From positions 1 through 20,707 of the forward strand of contig JAGOBZ010000013.1 of NCBI GenBank assembly GCA_017999015.1: a DNA stretch of 20,707 nt. The letters run 5' to 3'. The notes beneath the pieces are model-generated. The model did no database searches and was not told where the DNA came from. It was given only the letters and a program-made list of their open reading frames with translations. The position numbers and the translations under genes are program-made. This document shows, piece after piece, positions 12,850 to 20,635 of the stretch. This DNA comes from Kiritimatiellia bacterium. GTDB lineage: Bacteria > Verrucomicrobiota > Kiritimatiellia > RFP12 > UBA1067. Each line of letters begins with the position of its first letter. Within the stretch, counting starts at the first letter, position 1.

Positions 12850-13830
12850 ATGGACAACACTGCAATCCTTTCACGCGCCCGGCAAGTCCTTGACATCGAG
12901 ATTGAGGGCCTGCGCAGCGCACAGGCCGCGCTGGGCGACGATTTTCTCGCCACGGTGCGACTGGTGCTCGACACCCTTGAGAACGGCGGCAAGATCGTCG
13001 TGACCGGCGTCGGCAAGAACCTGCATATCGCGGAGAAACTCTCCGCCACGCTGGCCAGCACCGGCTCGACCAGCGTGGTCATGAACCCGATCCAGGCGAT
13101 GCACGGCGACCTCGGCATGATCGCCGATCAGGACGTCCTGCTGGCGCTCAGTTTTTCGGGCGAGTCCGACGAGGTCATCAAGCTGATCCCGGCCGTGCGC
13201 CGCCTCGGCATCCGCGTGATCGGCATGGTGGGCAACCCCGACAGCACCCTCGCCCGCCTGAGCGACACCGTGCTCTGCGTCTGCATCGGCCAGGAGGCCT
13301 GTCCCTTCGGCATGGCCCCGACCACCAGCACGACCGCCACGCTGGCCGTGGGCGACGCGCTCGCCATGGTCCTGATCGAGGCCCGCCACTTCAATAAGGA
13401 ACGCTACGCCCGCCTGCACCCCGCCGGCGCGATCGGTCGTGCGCTGGTGTTGCGCGTTCGCGACATCATGCGCACCGGCGAGCACATGGCGCGCGTGGCC
13501 CTCTCCGCCACAGTCATGGACGGCATCATGGCCATGACCACCGCCAAGAGCGGCGCCGCACTGGTCGCCCACGCCGACGGACGGCTGGCCGGCATTTTCA
13601 CGGACGGCGACCTGCGGCGCCTGCTCTCCGAAGGCCAGGAGATCCTGCGCCGCCCCATCCAGGCCGTCATGACGCAACGGCCGGTCTCGGTGACAGACGA
13701 CGCCTACGCGGTGGATGTGCTGCGCGTCTTTGAGAAGTACAAGATCGATGACCTGCCGGTGGTCGATGCCGGCGGCCTGCTGGTCGGCTACGTGGACATC
13801 CAGGACCTGCCCAAAATGAAGGTCATGTGA
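12850..13830 (+). CDS. kdsD: Arabinose-5-phosphate isomerase (KdsD/KpsF/GutQ family)
   Basis: The 326-residue protein interconverts ribulose 5-phosphate and arabinose 5-phosphate, the first step towards KDO in lipopolysaccharide. An N-terminal SIS domain (about 40-180) keeps the four residues matching the E. coli KdsD active site: Lys56, Glu105, Glu149 and His190 (in LHPAGAIGR). The PTTSTTATL segment is intact. Two CBS domains follow (about 205-265 and 270-326). One difference is GVGKNLH in place of the usual GMGKSGH in the phosphate loop. No clear ribosome binding site precedes the ATG at 12850, so the start is set by homology. Later KDO genes are not nearby. Confidence 0.92.
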   Translation: MDNTAILSRARQVLDIEIEGLRSAQAALGDDFLATVRLVLDTLENGGKIVVTGVGKNLHIAEKLSATLASTGSTSVVMNPIQAMHGDLGMIADQDVLLALSFSGESDEVIKLIPAVRRLGIRVIGMVGNPDSTLARLSDTVLCVCIGQEACPFGMAPTTSTTATLAVGDALAMVLIEARHFNKERYARLHPAGAIGRALVLRVRDIMRTGEHMARVALSATVMDGIMAMTTAKSGAALVAHADGRLAGIFTDGDLRRLLSEGQEILRRPIQAVMTQRPVSVTDDAYAVDVLRVFEKYKIDDLPVVDAGGLLVGYVDIQDLPKMKVM

Positions 13831-13926
13831 ACCGCCGACGCGCGCCTTGCGTTTACACTGAGGGTTGCCGGCCGAAGGCCGGACGCATTCTTTGCCGCCG
13901 CGCGCGGTTCACGACCTGAGGTTGTT

Positions 13927-14610
13927 ATGGTTTTTCTCGCACAGAGTTCTCCGGAGGCCGCCCAAGGCCTCTTCGACGCCGCCTTCGCCTTGTTCGACCG
14001 CGGCGGCCCGGTGATGTGGCCGATCTTGGTCTGCTCGCTTGTCGCCCTGGCCGTGACCTTCGAGCGTCTCTTCGCCTTTTGGAAATACAACACCGCGAAT
14101 TTCTACTTCCGCAACCGCCAGAGGGAGGTGCTCGGCCTGACGCGAGACGGCCGTTTTGATGAAGCACGCACGGTTGCCCGCGCGGCTGACTCGCCGATCT
14201 GCCGCATCTTCGGCAAGGCGTTGGAGAACCGCGCGGCCGGCTTTCAGGAGACGCTCGAGGCCGCCTCGCAGCTTGAGCTCGACCACCTGCGCCGCGGTCT
14301 ATCCGTGCTCGACACGACCATCACCGTGGCTCCGATGCTCGGCATCTTGGGCACGGTCACGGGGATCATCAACACCTTCAACATGCTCAACGCCGCCGGC
14401 ATGGAGAACCCCACCGGGGCCACGGCCGGCATCGCCGAGGCGCTCATCACCACCGCTGCCGGACTGGTGGTGGCGATCTGCTGCCTCTTCCCGTTCAACT
14501 TCATGGTGGCGCAGCTCAAGCGCCGTACGACGGAACTCGAACAGGCCGCCCACCACTTTGAACTGGCCTACAACACCGGGCTCGCAAAACCCGCCGCGCC
14601 CCCGCTATGA
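13927..14610 (+). CDS. exbB: ExbB/TolQ/MotA-type proton channel protein
   Basis: The 227-residue inner-membrane protein belongs to the MotA/TolQ/ExbB family, which uses the proton gradient to drive TonB. Three membrane segments are visible: about 28-47, about 135-151 (APMLGILGTVTGIINTF) and about 168-193 (with EALITTAAGLVVAI). A cytoplasmic loop lies between the first two. The start at 13927 has GAGG seven bases upstream. It is the first gene of an exbB-exbD-tonB operon; the gaps are 36 and 24 bases. TolQ is an alternative, but the TonB gene next door favours ExbB. No TonB-dependent receptor gene is in the window, so the substrate is unknown. Confidence 0.92.
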   Translation: MVFLAQSSPEAAQGLFDAAFALFDRGGPVMWPILVCSLVALAVTFERLFAFWKYNTANFYFRNRQREVLGLTRDGRFDEARTVARAADSPICRIFGKALENRAAGFQETLEAASQLELDHLRRGLSVLDTTITVAPMLGILGTVTGIINTFNMLNAAGMENPTGATAGIAEALITTAAGLVVAICCLFPFNFMVAQLKRRTTELEQAAHHFELAYNTGLAKPAAPPL

Positions 14611-14646
14611 CCGTGTCGCCGGATCGCGCGGCCCAAGGAGAGCACC

Positions 14647-15063
14647 ATGCGACTGAACTCAGGGTATGAGGACCGTAAGGCCCGCATGGAGATGATCTCC
14701 TTGATGGATGTCATGTTCCTGATTCTCGTGGTCTTTGTCTATGCGGTCTTCTCGATGTCCGTACACCGCGGCCTCAAGGTGGATCTGCCGTCAGCGCGCG
14801 GCACCCAGCTCAAGGGCGAGACACTCGTCATCACGGTTTCAGCCGACAACGCGCTGGCCTTGAACAAGGAGCCGATGGCGCTAGACGACCTGGTGCTCGC
14901 CACAGTCACGCGCTGGCGTGAGAACCCCGTCCCGGTGCTGATCAGCGCCGACCGCGCCGCCGCGCTCGGCACCGGCATCGAACTGCTCGGCAAACTCAAG
15001 AACGGCGGCGTGGAGCAGGTCGCATTCCAGGTCAGCGGGGAAGCCCACGTGCCGCCGCGTTGA
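14647..15063 (+). CDS. exbD: ExbD/TolR-family biopolymer transport protein
   Basis: This 138-residue protein has the ExbD layout: a short cytoplasmic N terminus, one membrane helix (about 16-37) and a periplasmic domain. The essential membrane aspartate is Asp21 in SLMDVMFLIL, which takes part in proton flow with ExbB. The periplasmic part shows the expected LVITVSADNALALNKEPM pattern and a VLISADRAA strand. The start at 14647 follows AAGGAG at six bases. It lies between exbB and tonB. Confidence 0.93.
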   Translation: MRLNSGYEDRKARMEMISLMDVMFLILVVFVYAVFSMSVHRGLKVDLPSARGTQLKGETLVITVSADNALALNKEPMALDDLVLATVTRWRENPVPVLISADRAAALGTGIELLGKLKNGGVEQVAFQVSGEAHVPPR

Positions 15064-15087
15064 CCGCCCCACCCTCCAGGCGGACGA

Positions 15088-15894
15088 ATGACCTTTTCGT
15101 ACGATCATCTCATCAGTTTCACGCTCTCGGCGGCTTTGCATCTTCTGGGCCTGCTGCTGCTGGGCAGGGCCGCGCTTCAGCACGCCGAAGAGCCCGCCGA
15201 CACCGCGCCCGAGTTGCTGCTTACCTCAGTCCAACTGACCCTCTCGGAGACGGAACCCCTTGCCCCCGGAGCGGCCTCCGCGCCCGCCCAGCCGGAGGTG
15301 CCGCCGCTCGCCATCCCTGAACCGGAACCGCTGCCGCCGCAGGAGCTGCCCGCGAAACCGGATTTCACCGAAGCGCTCCCCGACCTGCCGCTCCCGCCGC
15401 CTGAACCGCTGCCCGACCCGAAGGTCGAACCGGCCCCCGACCCCGCTCCCGAACCGCCGCCCACGCCCAAACCCCCGCCGCCCGCACCTGTCGCGCCGCA
15501 GCCCCGCCCCGCGCCGCAACCGGCTGCGGCCGACACCGCGCCACCGGCGCCGCCCACGCCCCTGCCATCCATTGAGAGTGAAGAATCCGCCGGCGACGGC
15601 GGAGCCGCCGGCCGCATCGACGCCCAGCCGTCATTGGACCGCGCAATCCGCCCGATCTATCCGCTCGGAGCGCGGCGGCGCGGAGAAGAAGGCACCGTGG
15701 TGCTGGACGTGAAGGTGGCCGACGACGGCCGTGCGGGCGGCGTCACGCTGGTCCGTTCCAGCGGATTTCCTGAGCTGGACCGCGCCGCCGAGCGCGCCGC
15801 CGCCCAAGCGCGTTTCAATCCGGCCACACGCGGCGGCCGCCCGGTGGAATCGGCCGCGCGCCTGACCCTCGTGTTCCGCCTGCGCGACCTATAA
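15088..15894 (+). CDS. tonB: TonB family energy transducer
   Basis: The 268-residue protein carries energy from ExbBD to outer-membrane receptors. It has an N-terminal membrane anchor (about 8-27), a long proline-, glutamate- and alanine-rich periplasmic linker (about 50-170), and a C-terminal TonB domain (about 185-268) containing the YPLGARRRGEEGTVVLDVKV and SSGFPELDRAAERAA segments. The linker is rich in EP and PP pairs, which span the periplasm stiffly. The ribosome binding site is weak (AGGCGG). It is the last gene of the operon and ends 41 bases before the convergent ybaK-type gene. Confidence 0.93.
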   Translation: MTFSYDHLISFTLSAALHLLGLLLLGRAALQHAEEPADTAPELLLTSVQLTLSETEPLAPGAASAPAQPEVPPLAIPEPEPLPPQELPAKPDFTEALPDLPLPPPEPLPDPKVEPAPDPAPEPPPTPKPPPPAPVAPQPRPAPQPAAADTAPPAPPTPLPSIESEESAGDGGAAGRIDAQPSLDRAIRPIYPLGARRRGEEGTVVLDVKVADDGRAGGVTLVRSSGFPELDRAAERAAAQARFNPATRGGRPVESAARLTLVFRLRDL

Positions 15895-15935
15895 ACAAAA
15901 AACGGTTGAAACTGAGCCGCAAGGAACGCAGAGGA

Positions 15936-16415
15936 TCACTTGCCGACCGCCACCTGAACCCGTTGCGGTCGGAGCAACCGGTCCAACACGTCCGGCGCGA
16001 TTTCAACCAGCAGACCGCGCCGCCCGCCGTTGATGAAGAGGCGCGGCAAGTCGAAGAGCGACGCCTCGGCGTAAACCGGCAGCGGCTTCCGTGTGCCAAA
16101 AGGACTGGTCCCCCCCACCAGGTACCCCGTGTGCCGCGTGGCGCATTCAGGCGAGCAGGGCGCAACCGATTTCACGCCCAGCAGACGCGCCATCTGTTTC
16201 GTCGATATCTCCCGATCACCGTGCATCAACACGATGAACGGTTTCTTTGCCTCGGTCTCCATCACAATGGTCTTGACCGTCTCGTGTTCCGCGATCCCGA
16301 GCTCACGGGCGGCGCGGTCGGTGCCGCCGTGCTCCGCATAATCGTACACGCGGGGCGTGAATGCCGCATGGCCCGCGCGCAACGCGCGGATGGCAGTGGT
16401 GACAGGTATGTCCAT
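15936..16415 (-). CDS. ybaK: YbaK/EbsC-family aminoacyl-tRNA deacylase
   Basis: The 159-residue protein fits the YbaK/EbsC/ProX family, which hydrolyses wrongly charged tRNA, classically Cys-tRNA(Pro). The conserved lysine in TVKTIVME (Lys48, matching Haemophilus Lys46) and the loop GGTSPFG (101-107) are present. HGDREISTKQMARLLG and the C-terminal INGGRRGLLVEI strand also agree with the family. Length is typical. Which mischarged tRNA it edits cannot be decided here. The ATG at 16415 has no ribosome binding site at normal distance, and the promoter boxes suggest a leaderless mRNA. It is divergent from the flavin oxidoreductase gene. Confidence 0.9.
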   Translation of the reverse strand: MDIPVTTAIRALRAGHAAFTPRVYDYAEHGGTDRAARELGIAEHETVKTIVMETEAKKPFIVLMHGDREISTKQMARLLGVKSVAPCSPECATRHTGYLVGGTSPFGTRKPLPVYAEASLFDLPRLFINGGRRGLLVEIAPDVLDRLLRPQRVQVAVGK

Positions 16416-16422
16416 GTGGTAC

Positions 16423-16451
16423 AGTATCCCTCATTGAGGGCAGTCTGTGAA
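16423..16451 (-). promoter_or_regulatory. Candidate ybaK promoter with palindromic spacer
   Basis: On the minus strand TTCACA (16446-16451, five of six consensus) and GATACT (16423-16428) are 17 bases apart. Seven bases separate the -10 box from the ATG, so the transcript would begin at the start codon. The spacer holds the 13-base palindrome CCCTCATTGAGGG (16428-16440), a possible operator that also lies upstream of the divergent oxidoreductase gene. Confidence 0.5.
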
Positions 16452-16482
16452 TGATGTTTTTGCGCAGAGGAGGGGTGAACGT

Positions 16483-17841
16483 ATGAAACGGTTCGATTTG
16501 AAGACGCGCGAAGAGCTGGAGGCGGAACTGGCGCGCATCGGCGCCGCGTTGCCTTGGAGTGACGACCTGTCGCCGTTGGGGCAGCCGCTGGTGCTCGCAG
16601 GGCGCAGATTGGCGAACCGGTTTGTGGTTCAACCGATGGAGGGCGTGGACGCTTGCGATGACGGCGGGACACCGGGTGAGCTGACCTTCCGCCGTTACCG
16701 CCGTTACGCGGCAGGCGGCAGCGCGCTGATCTGGTTCGAATCGGCCGCCGTCGTACCGGAGGGACGCTCCGGGCCGCGCCAGCTCATGCTCACAGACCGC
16801 AACCTCGCAGTCTGGCAGCGACTGGTTGAGGAGACGCGCCGCGCGGCCCGCGAGGCGGGCTGCGGCGACGTGACGCTGCTCCTGCAGTTGACCCACAGCG
16901 GCCGCTACAGCCGGCCGCAGGGAAAACCTGCACCGGTCACGGCGCAGCGCAATCCGTTTCTTGAACAGGCCATGCCTGAAATGCCGGTCAGCGAGCCGAT
17001 CAGCGATGAAGCGCTCGACCGGCTGCTCGATGCGTTTGTGGCAACCGCCAAACGGGCCGAACGCGCCGGGTTTGACGGTGTCGACATGAAAGCGGTGCAT
17101 GGCTATCTCGTGGCCGAGCTGCTCGGCGCGCGCCGGCGCGAGGGACGGTACGGCGGATCGTATGAGCATCGCACGCGTTTCCTGAAGGCCTGCATCGAGG
17201 CCATGCGCCAGACGCTCGCCCGCAACACGTGGGTGGCTTCACGCCTGACTGTTCTCGAACCCTCCGCCTATCCGTACGGCTGGGGCGTTGCGGAGCGCGA
17301 GGGTTCCTGCCAGGCGGATCTCGCAGAGCCGCTGCGGCTGATCGGCGAACTCACCGCCCGCGGCGTACCGCTCCATAATATCTCAATGGGGTATCCCCGT
17401 TTCCAACCCCACCTGAACCGGCCGCATGACCGTGCGCTCGCCGGATGCCCGCCGCCGCCCGAAGACCCCTTGCGCGGCGTCGTGCGCTTTCAGGAGACTG
17501 TGTGCGCCTTGCGCCGTGCGGCACAAGGTGCGCCGGTCATCACCGCCGCTCTGTCCTGGCTGCGGCATTTGACACCGCAGGTCGCGGCCGGATTGATTCG
17601 CGAAGGCTGGTGCGACCTCGTCGGTTTCGGTCGCTCCGCATTTGCATACCCCGATGCGCCGCACGATATCGTGCGGCAGGGCAAAATGATCCCGGACAAA
17701 TGCTGCATCACCTGTTCCATGTGTTCACAAATCATGAAAGATGTTGTGGGACAGAGCGGATGCGTGATCCGCGATTCGGCGATCTACGCCCCGGAATACC
17801 GCCGGGGGCGCGAAGCCGCCAGTAAGTGTTTTACTGCGTGA
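16483..17841 (+). CDS. NADH:flavin oxidoreductase (Old Yellow Enzyme type) with C-terminal cysteine cluster
   Basis: The 452-residue protein is an FMN TIM-barrel oxidoreductase. The family marks LLLQLTHSGRYSRP, MKAVHGYLVAELLGARRREGRYGGS and the late ALSWLRH and LVGFGRSAFAYPD segments are present. Near the C terminus Cys408, Cys411, Cys414 and Cys427 (C-x2-C-x2-C-x12-C) resemble the [4Fe-4S] motif of 2,4-dienoyl-CoA reductase-like enzymes, but the FAD/NAD domain that usually follows is absent. An external electron donor is therefore likely and the substrate is unknown. An upstream in-frame ATG at 16447 lacks a ribosome binding site, while 16483 has GGAGGGG before it and is chosen. The iron-sulfur motif suits an anaerobe. 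Confidence 0.88.
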   Translation: MKRFDLKTREELEAELARIGAALPWSDDLSPLGQPLVLAGRRLANRFVVQPMEGVDACDDGGTPGELTFRRYRRYAAGGSALIWFESAAVVPEGRSGPRQLMLTDRNLAVWQRLVEETRRAAREAGCGDVTLLLQLTHSGRYSRPQGKPAPVTAQRNPFLEQAMPEMPVSEPISDEALDRLLDAFVATAKRAERAGFDGVDMKAVHGYLVAELLGARRREGRYGGSYEHRTRFLKACIEAMRQTLARNTWVASRLTVLEPSAYPYGWGVAEREGSCQADLAEPLRLIGELTARGVPLHNISMGYPRFQPHLNRPHDRALAGCPPPPEDPLRGVVRFQETVCALRRAAQGAPVITAALSWLRHLTPQVAAGLIREGWCDLVGFGRSAFAYPDAPHDIVRQGKMIPDKCCITCSMCSQIMKDVVGQSGCVIRDSAIYAPEYRRGREAASKCFTA

Positions 17842-18096
17842 AACTCGAACATATAATAGTTTTACCTATAGAATACATACTTGTTTTACCGAGTTATAAG
17901 CATCGGTCAAAATGGCATGCCGACTAACGAATGAATTATTTTTTATTTTTTCTGCTTGTTTATCTACACACAATAAGGCACACTACGATTGGTTTTTTGT
18001 TACAGGAGTTGCTTGGCGCTGGGTGCGCTTTTCAAATCTCGGGGGGAGGGGCGTTCCCCCCGTCGGCAAGAATGGACCTCAACAAAGGAATGAATT
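17842..18096. other. AT-rich spacer with GTTTTAC repeats and a G/C-run hairpin
   Basis: The base composition drops to AT-rich between about 17842 and 18000, unlike the rest of the window. GTTTTAC occurs three times (17828-17834, 17859-17865, 17883-17889), and a TATAAT lies at 17853-17858 without a matching -35. Just before the regulator gene CGGGGGG (18040-18046) pairs with CCCCCCG (18056-18062). A 75-codon frame at 17912-18139 overlaps the regulator and looks random. No mobile-element ends were recognised. Confidence 0.5.
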
Positions 18097-19293
18097 ATGG
18101 GCAAGCATAAGACTCAAGCTGAACGCGAAATCGCGTTGAGGGTGGGTGCGCGGATCCGCCAGTTGCGCGAGATTCAGCGCATTTCGCAAATCCAGTTGGC
18201 GACAGACATCGGTATCCGGGCGGGGCCGTTGGGCTGGATTGAAAAGGGCAAGCATCTGCCGTCAGGGCGAGTGCTCTATCGTCTGGCCAAACAGTTGAAT
18301 GTGCGGATCGACGACCTGTTCCAAGAGAAAAACGTGTGGGACGACACCGCAGTCTCGACGGCTTCGTTGGCTCCGGTCATTCTGCCTCCTCTGGACACGG
18401 CGTCGTGCCCGAATCCGGAATCGCTGAAAGCGGCGCACATCATCTGCCAGACTGTGGCGGAAGCGGTTCTCAAACTCGAAGCGCTGGCCGGCGTGTCGTC
18501 GCGCTTGGACTTCTCGTTGAGCACACCCTTCACGACCGACACCGCCGGAGCCGAACAGGTGGCCGCCTACGTTCGGCAGGGGCTTGGCATCGGCAACGCC
18601 GTGTTGGCCGATTATCTGGAGTTGTTCGAGAACGCCGGCTTGCGTGTCATCTTTCTGGATATGCCCGAGGGATGCACGACGTTCAGCGGGTATGACCCGC
18701 TCAACCGAAACGCCTTCATCTTCATCAACAGCAACCTCAAGAAGCAACCTGAAATTCAGATGGCCCACGCGGTCCGTGAACTCGGGCGGCTCTTCTGGTA
18801 CACGCGCAAGCAGAGTGCGCCGGCCGCCGAGGCGCCCAGCGCAAACGGCATGGAGGTTGAGGTGCTGGGCGAGGCAGAGTTCGCACGCCGCTTTGTGCTG
18901 AGCTTCCTCATACCGGCCGCCTCTCTCCGCAAGACGGTGCTGCAGGCGGGGGTGTCGCCGAAGAGCTGGACGCTGGACCTGCTGTTGCACATGAAGAAGC
19001 GCTACGGCGTCTGCGCCCAGTGCTTCGCGCTGCGGCTGCAGGAACTCGGGCTGAGCTGGAGCGACAAGCAGAAACGCAGCCCGCGCGCGTTCTTGTTTAA
19101 GGACGAACTGGAGGCGTATCAGGCTGAAAACGGTCCTGCCGCTGAGCCAGGCGGCAACCGTCCGGTCTGCACCATGAACAGCCGACTCGGCGACCTGCTG
19201 CTTGTGGCGGAACAAAAAGCCGGCAAAGACCAGAAACCGGTCAATGCGGCAAGACGCGTGCTCCGACAGTCCGGCGTGCGGCTCGACACGTAA
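18097..19293 (+). CDS. XRE-family regulator fused to a degenerate ImmA/IrrE (DUF955) domain
   Basis: The 398-residue protein has an N-terminal XRE helix-turn-helix (about 13-75; SQIQLATDIGIRAGPLGWIE). After a linker comes an ImmA/IrrE-like region (about 150-310), recognised by the FIFINSNL strand, the following helix, and the FARRFVLSFLIP and RYGVCAQCFALRLQELG segments. In active ImmA-type metallopeptidases the helix carries HExxH. Here it reads RELGR (227-231), so both zinc histidines are arginine and the domain is probably a non-catalytic sensor, as in short-chain-fatty-acid regulators of the RamB/ScfR kind, which is the nearest known analogy. The start has AAAGGA upstream. It precedes a sugar symporter gene, a likely but unproven target, and ends at a strong terminator. 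Confidence 0.82.
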   Translation: MGKHKTQAEREIALRVGARIRQLREIQRISQIQLATDIGIRAGPLGWIEKGKHLPSGRVLYRLAKQLNVRIDDLFQEKNVWDDTAVSTASLAPVILPPLDTASCPNPESLKAAHIICQTVAEAVLKLEALAGVSSRLDFSLSTPFTTDTAGAEQVAAYVRQGLGIGNAVLADYLELFENAGLRVIFLDMPEGCTTFSGYDPLNRNAFIFINSNLKKQPEIQMAHAVRELGRLFWYTRKQSAPAAEAPSANGMEVEVLGEAEFARRFVLSFLIPAASLRKTVLQAGVSPKSWTLDLLLHMKKRYGVCAQCFALRLQELGLSWSDKQKRSPRAFLFKDELEAYQAENGPAAEPGGNRPVCTMNSRLGDLLLVAEQKAGKDQKPVNAARRVLRQSGVRLDT

Positions 19294-19324
19294 AACAGAA
19301 GCGTGCCCAAATTGCTCGCGCAGC

Positions 19325-19356
19325 AAACCTCCCGGTGTACGCCGGGAGGTTTTTTT
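19325..19356 (+). terminator. Intrinsic terminator after the XRE regulator
   Basis: CCTCCCGG (19328-19335) pairs with CCGGGAGG (19342-19349) around a 6-base loop. Three flanking A/T pairs extend the stem, and it ends in seven T residues (19350-19356). This is a textbook rho-independent terminator 31 bases past the stop codon, so the transporter gene downstream needs its own promoter. A TATACT (19358-19363) directly follows the T run and may be its -10 box, although no good -35 is seen. Confidence 0.92.
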
Positions 19357-19417
19357 GTATACTGTCCGTCGCAGGTCGCCGACGGGCGGCCGCTGAATGC
19401 AACTTGAGGAGAAGCGA

Positions 19418-20617
19418 ATGAAACGTGCATGGCCGGTGTTTTTGGTCTTTTTGGCGATGGGCTTTGGCGATGTCGTGGGGCCTTTGGTTACCTTGGTCAA
19501 GGAAACCTTCAATGTATCCAACGTGACGGCGCAATTGGTCCCCATGACCGGATTTCTGATGTTCGGCCTGCTCTCCGTACCGATGGGTCTGGTGCAAGAC
19601 CGCAAGGGCAAGAAATTCGTTTTGATACTCGGGCTGGCAGTCGCCCTGGCGGGCGCGTTGCTGCCGATCATCGCCGGGATGTACGGGCGTCAGGCGGTGA
19701 TCGCCGCCGGAGACCTGTCGAAGTTCTACGTCGTGCTGGCTTCCATTCTGCTGTTGTGCGCGGGCGCAACAATCCTGCAGGTCTGCGGCAACCCTGTGAT
19801 GCGCGACGTCTCGCCCCAAGGCAAGTTTTCGAGCAATTTATCTTTGGCGCAGTCCGTCAAGGCCGTGGGCTCGTCCATGGGTTTCCTGCTGTTGCCGCTC
19901 GTGGCGAAGCCTTTGGGTTTGTCTTGGTCGGTCCAATACCCGATTTTTGCTGCGGCACTGGTGATCGCGCTGTGCGCCTGCCTCCCGCTCACGCTGGCAG
20001 AGGAGAGCGCGGCGCAGCGCCAGCCGGCGACGCTGGGTTCCTGTTTCTCGCTCTTCGGGAGAAACACCTTCGTGCTGACGATGGTTCTCGGCATCTTTTT
20101 TTACGTCGGGGCTGAAGTGTGTTTCAACTCCGGTGTGCCGCTGCTGTTGAAAGAGCGGTTTGGCCTGGATCTTGAGAACAGCCTTTGGGTGAGCTGGTCG
20201 CTTTTCTTCCTGCCCATCCTGGCGGGACGGTTCGCGGGCGCGGCCATCCTGCGTGTCCTGAAACCGGCGCTCTTCCTGAAGCTGACCGCCGTGCTGTCGC
20301 TGGTCGGGATCGCGGCCGTCTTCAGCGGCGTTCAGAGCCTGACATATGCCGGAATCGTGGTGGCGGCGCTGGGGTTCGCGAATATCTTCCCGTTGATCTT
20401 TTCCATCGCGGTTGACGCCCTGCCCGAACGTTCCAACGAAATTTCCGGACTGATGATCTCCGCGATCGCGGGCGGCGCCGTCCTTCCCCCCGTCATGGGA
20501 TGGGTCGTGGATCTCGCGGATAAAAACCAGATTGCCGGTTTCGCGGTGCCGTTCGCGGCGCTGCTCTACATCCTCTGGGTGGCGCTGACCCAGGCCACGC
20601 GCCGGCAAACGGCCTGA
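19418..20617 (+). CDS. MFS sugar symporter, FucP-like (FHS family)
   Basis: The 399-residue protein is a 12-helix major facilitator. The GLVQDRKGKK loop (57-66) is the usual MFS motif between helices 2 and 3. The segment ILQVCGNPVMRD with SNLSLAQSVKAVGS (119-151) matches the signature of the fucose-galactose-glucose:H+ symporter family, in which LQV.NP and LNLAQ are typical. It probably takes up a hexose or deoxyhexose with protons; the sugar is not predictable. An upstream ATG at 19397 is in frame, but 19418 has GAGGAG at six bases and gives a normal N terminus. It follows the XRE regulator after the terminator. Confidence 0.88.
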   Translation: MKRAWPVFLVFLAMGFGDVVGPLVTLVKETFNVSNVTAQLVPMTGFLMFGLLSVPMGLVQDRKGKKFVLILGLAVALAGALLPIIAGMYGRQAVIAAGDLSKFYVVLASILLLCAGATILQVCGNPVMRDVSPQGKFSSNLSLAQSVKAVGSSMGFLLLPLVAKPLGLSWSVQYPIFAAALVIALCACLPLTLAEESAAQRQPATLGSCFSLFGRNTFVLTMVLGIFFYVGAEVCFNSGVPLLLKERFGLDLENSLWVSWSLFFLPILAGRFAGAAILRVLKPALFLKLTAVLSLVGIAAVFSGVQSLTYAGIVVAALGFANIFPLIFSIAVDALPERSNEISGLMISAIAGGAVLPPVMGWVVDLADKNQIAGFAVPFAALLYILWVALTQATRRQTA

Positions 20618-20635
20618 CGCTCGAAGCGCCTCACT

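Noticed and set aside
15300..15600. Low-complexity proline/glutamate-coding stretch as a DNA repeat
   Set aside because: It is the normal periplasmic linker of TonB, with irregular EP and PP repeats, and not a structured DNA array.
15903..15919. Inverted repeat with a T run as a terminator for ybaK
   Set aside because: Read as minus-strand RNA the short stem has a C-A mismatch, leaving only about four pairs, so termination is doubtful.
16399..16427. GTGACA-17-CAGTAT as the oxidoreductase promoter
   Set aside because: The -10 box matches only three of six positions, so it is not listed as a feature, although the gene must have a promoter near here.
17912..18139. 75-codon plus-strand frame overlapping the start of the XRE gene
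   Set aside because: It has no ribosome binding site, crosses the G/C-run hairpin and overlaps a real gene in another frame. Its composition looks random.
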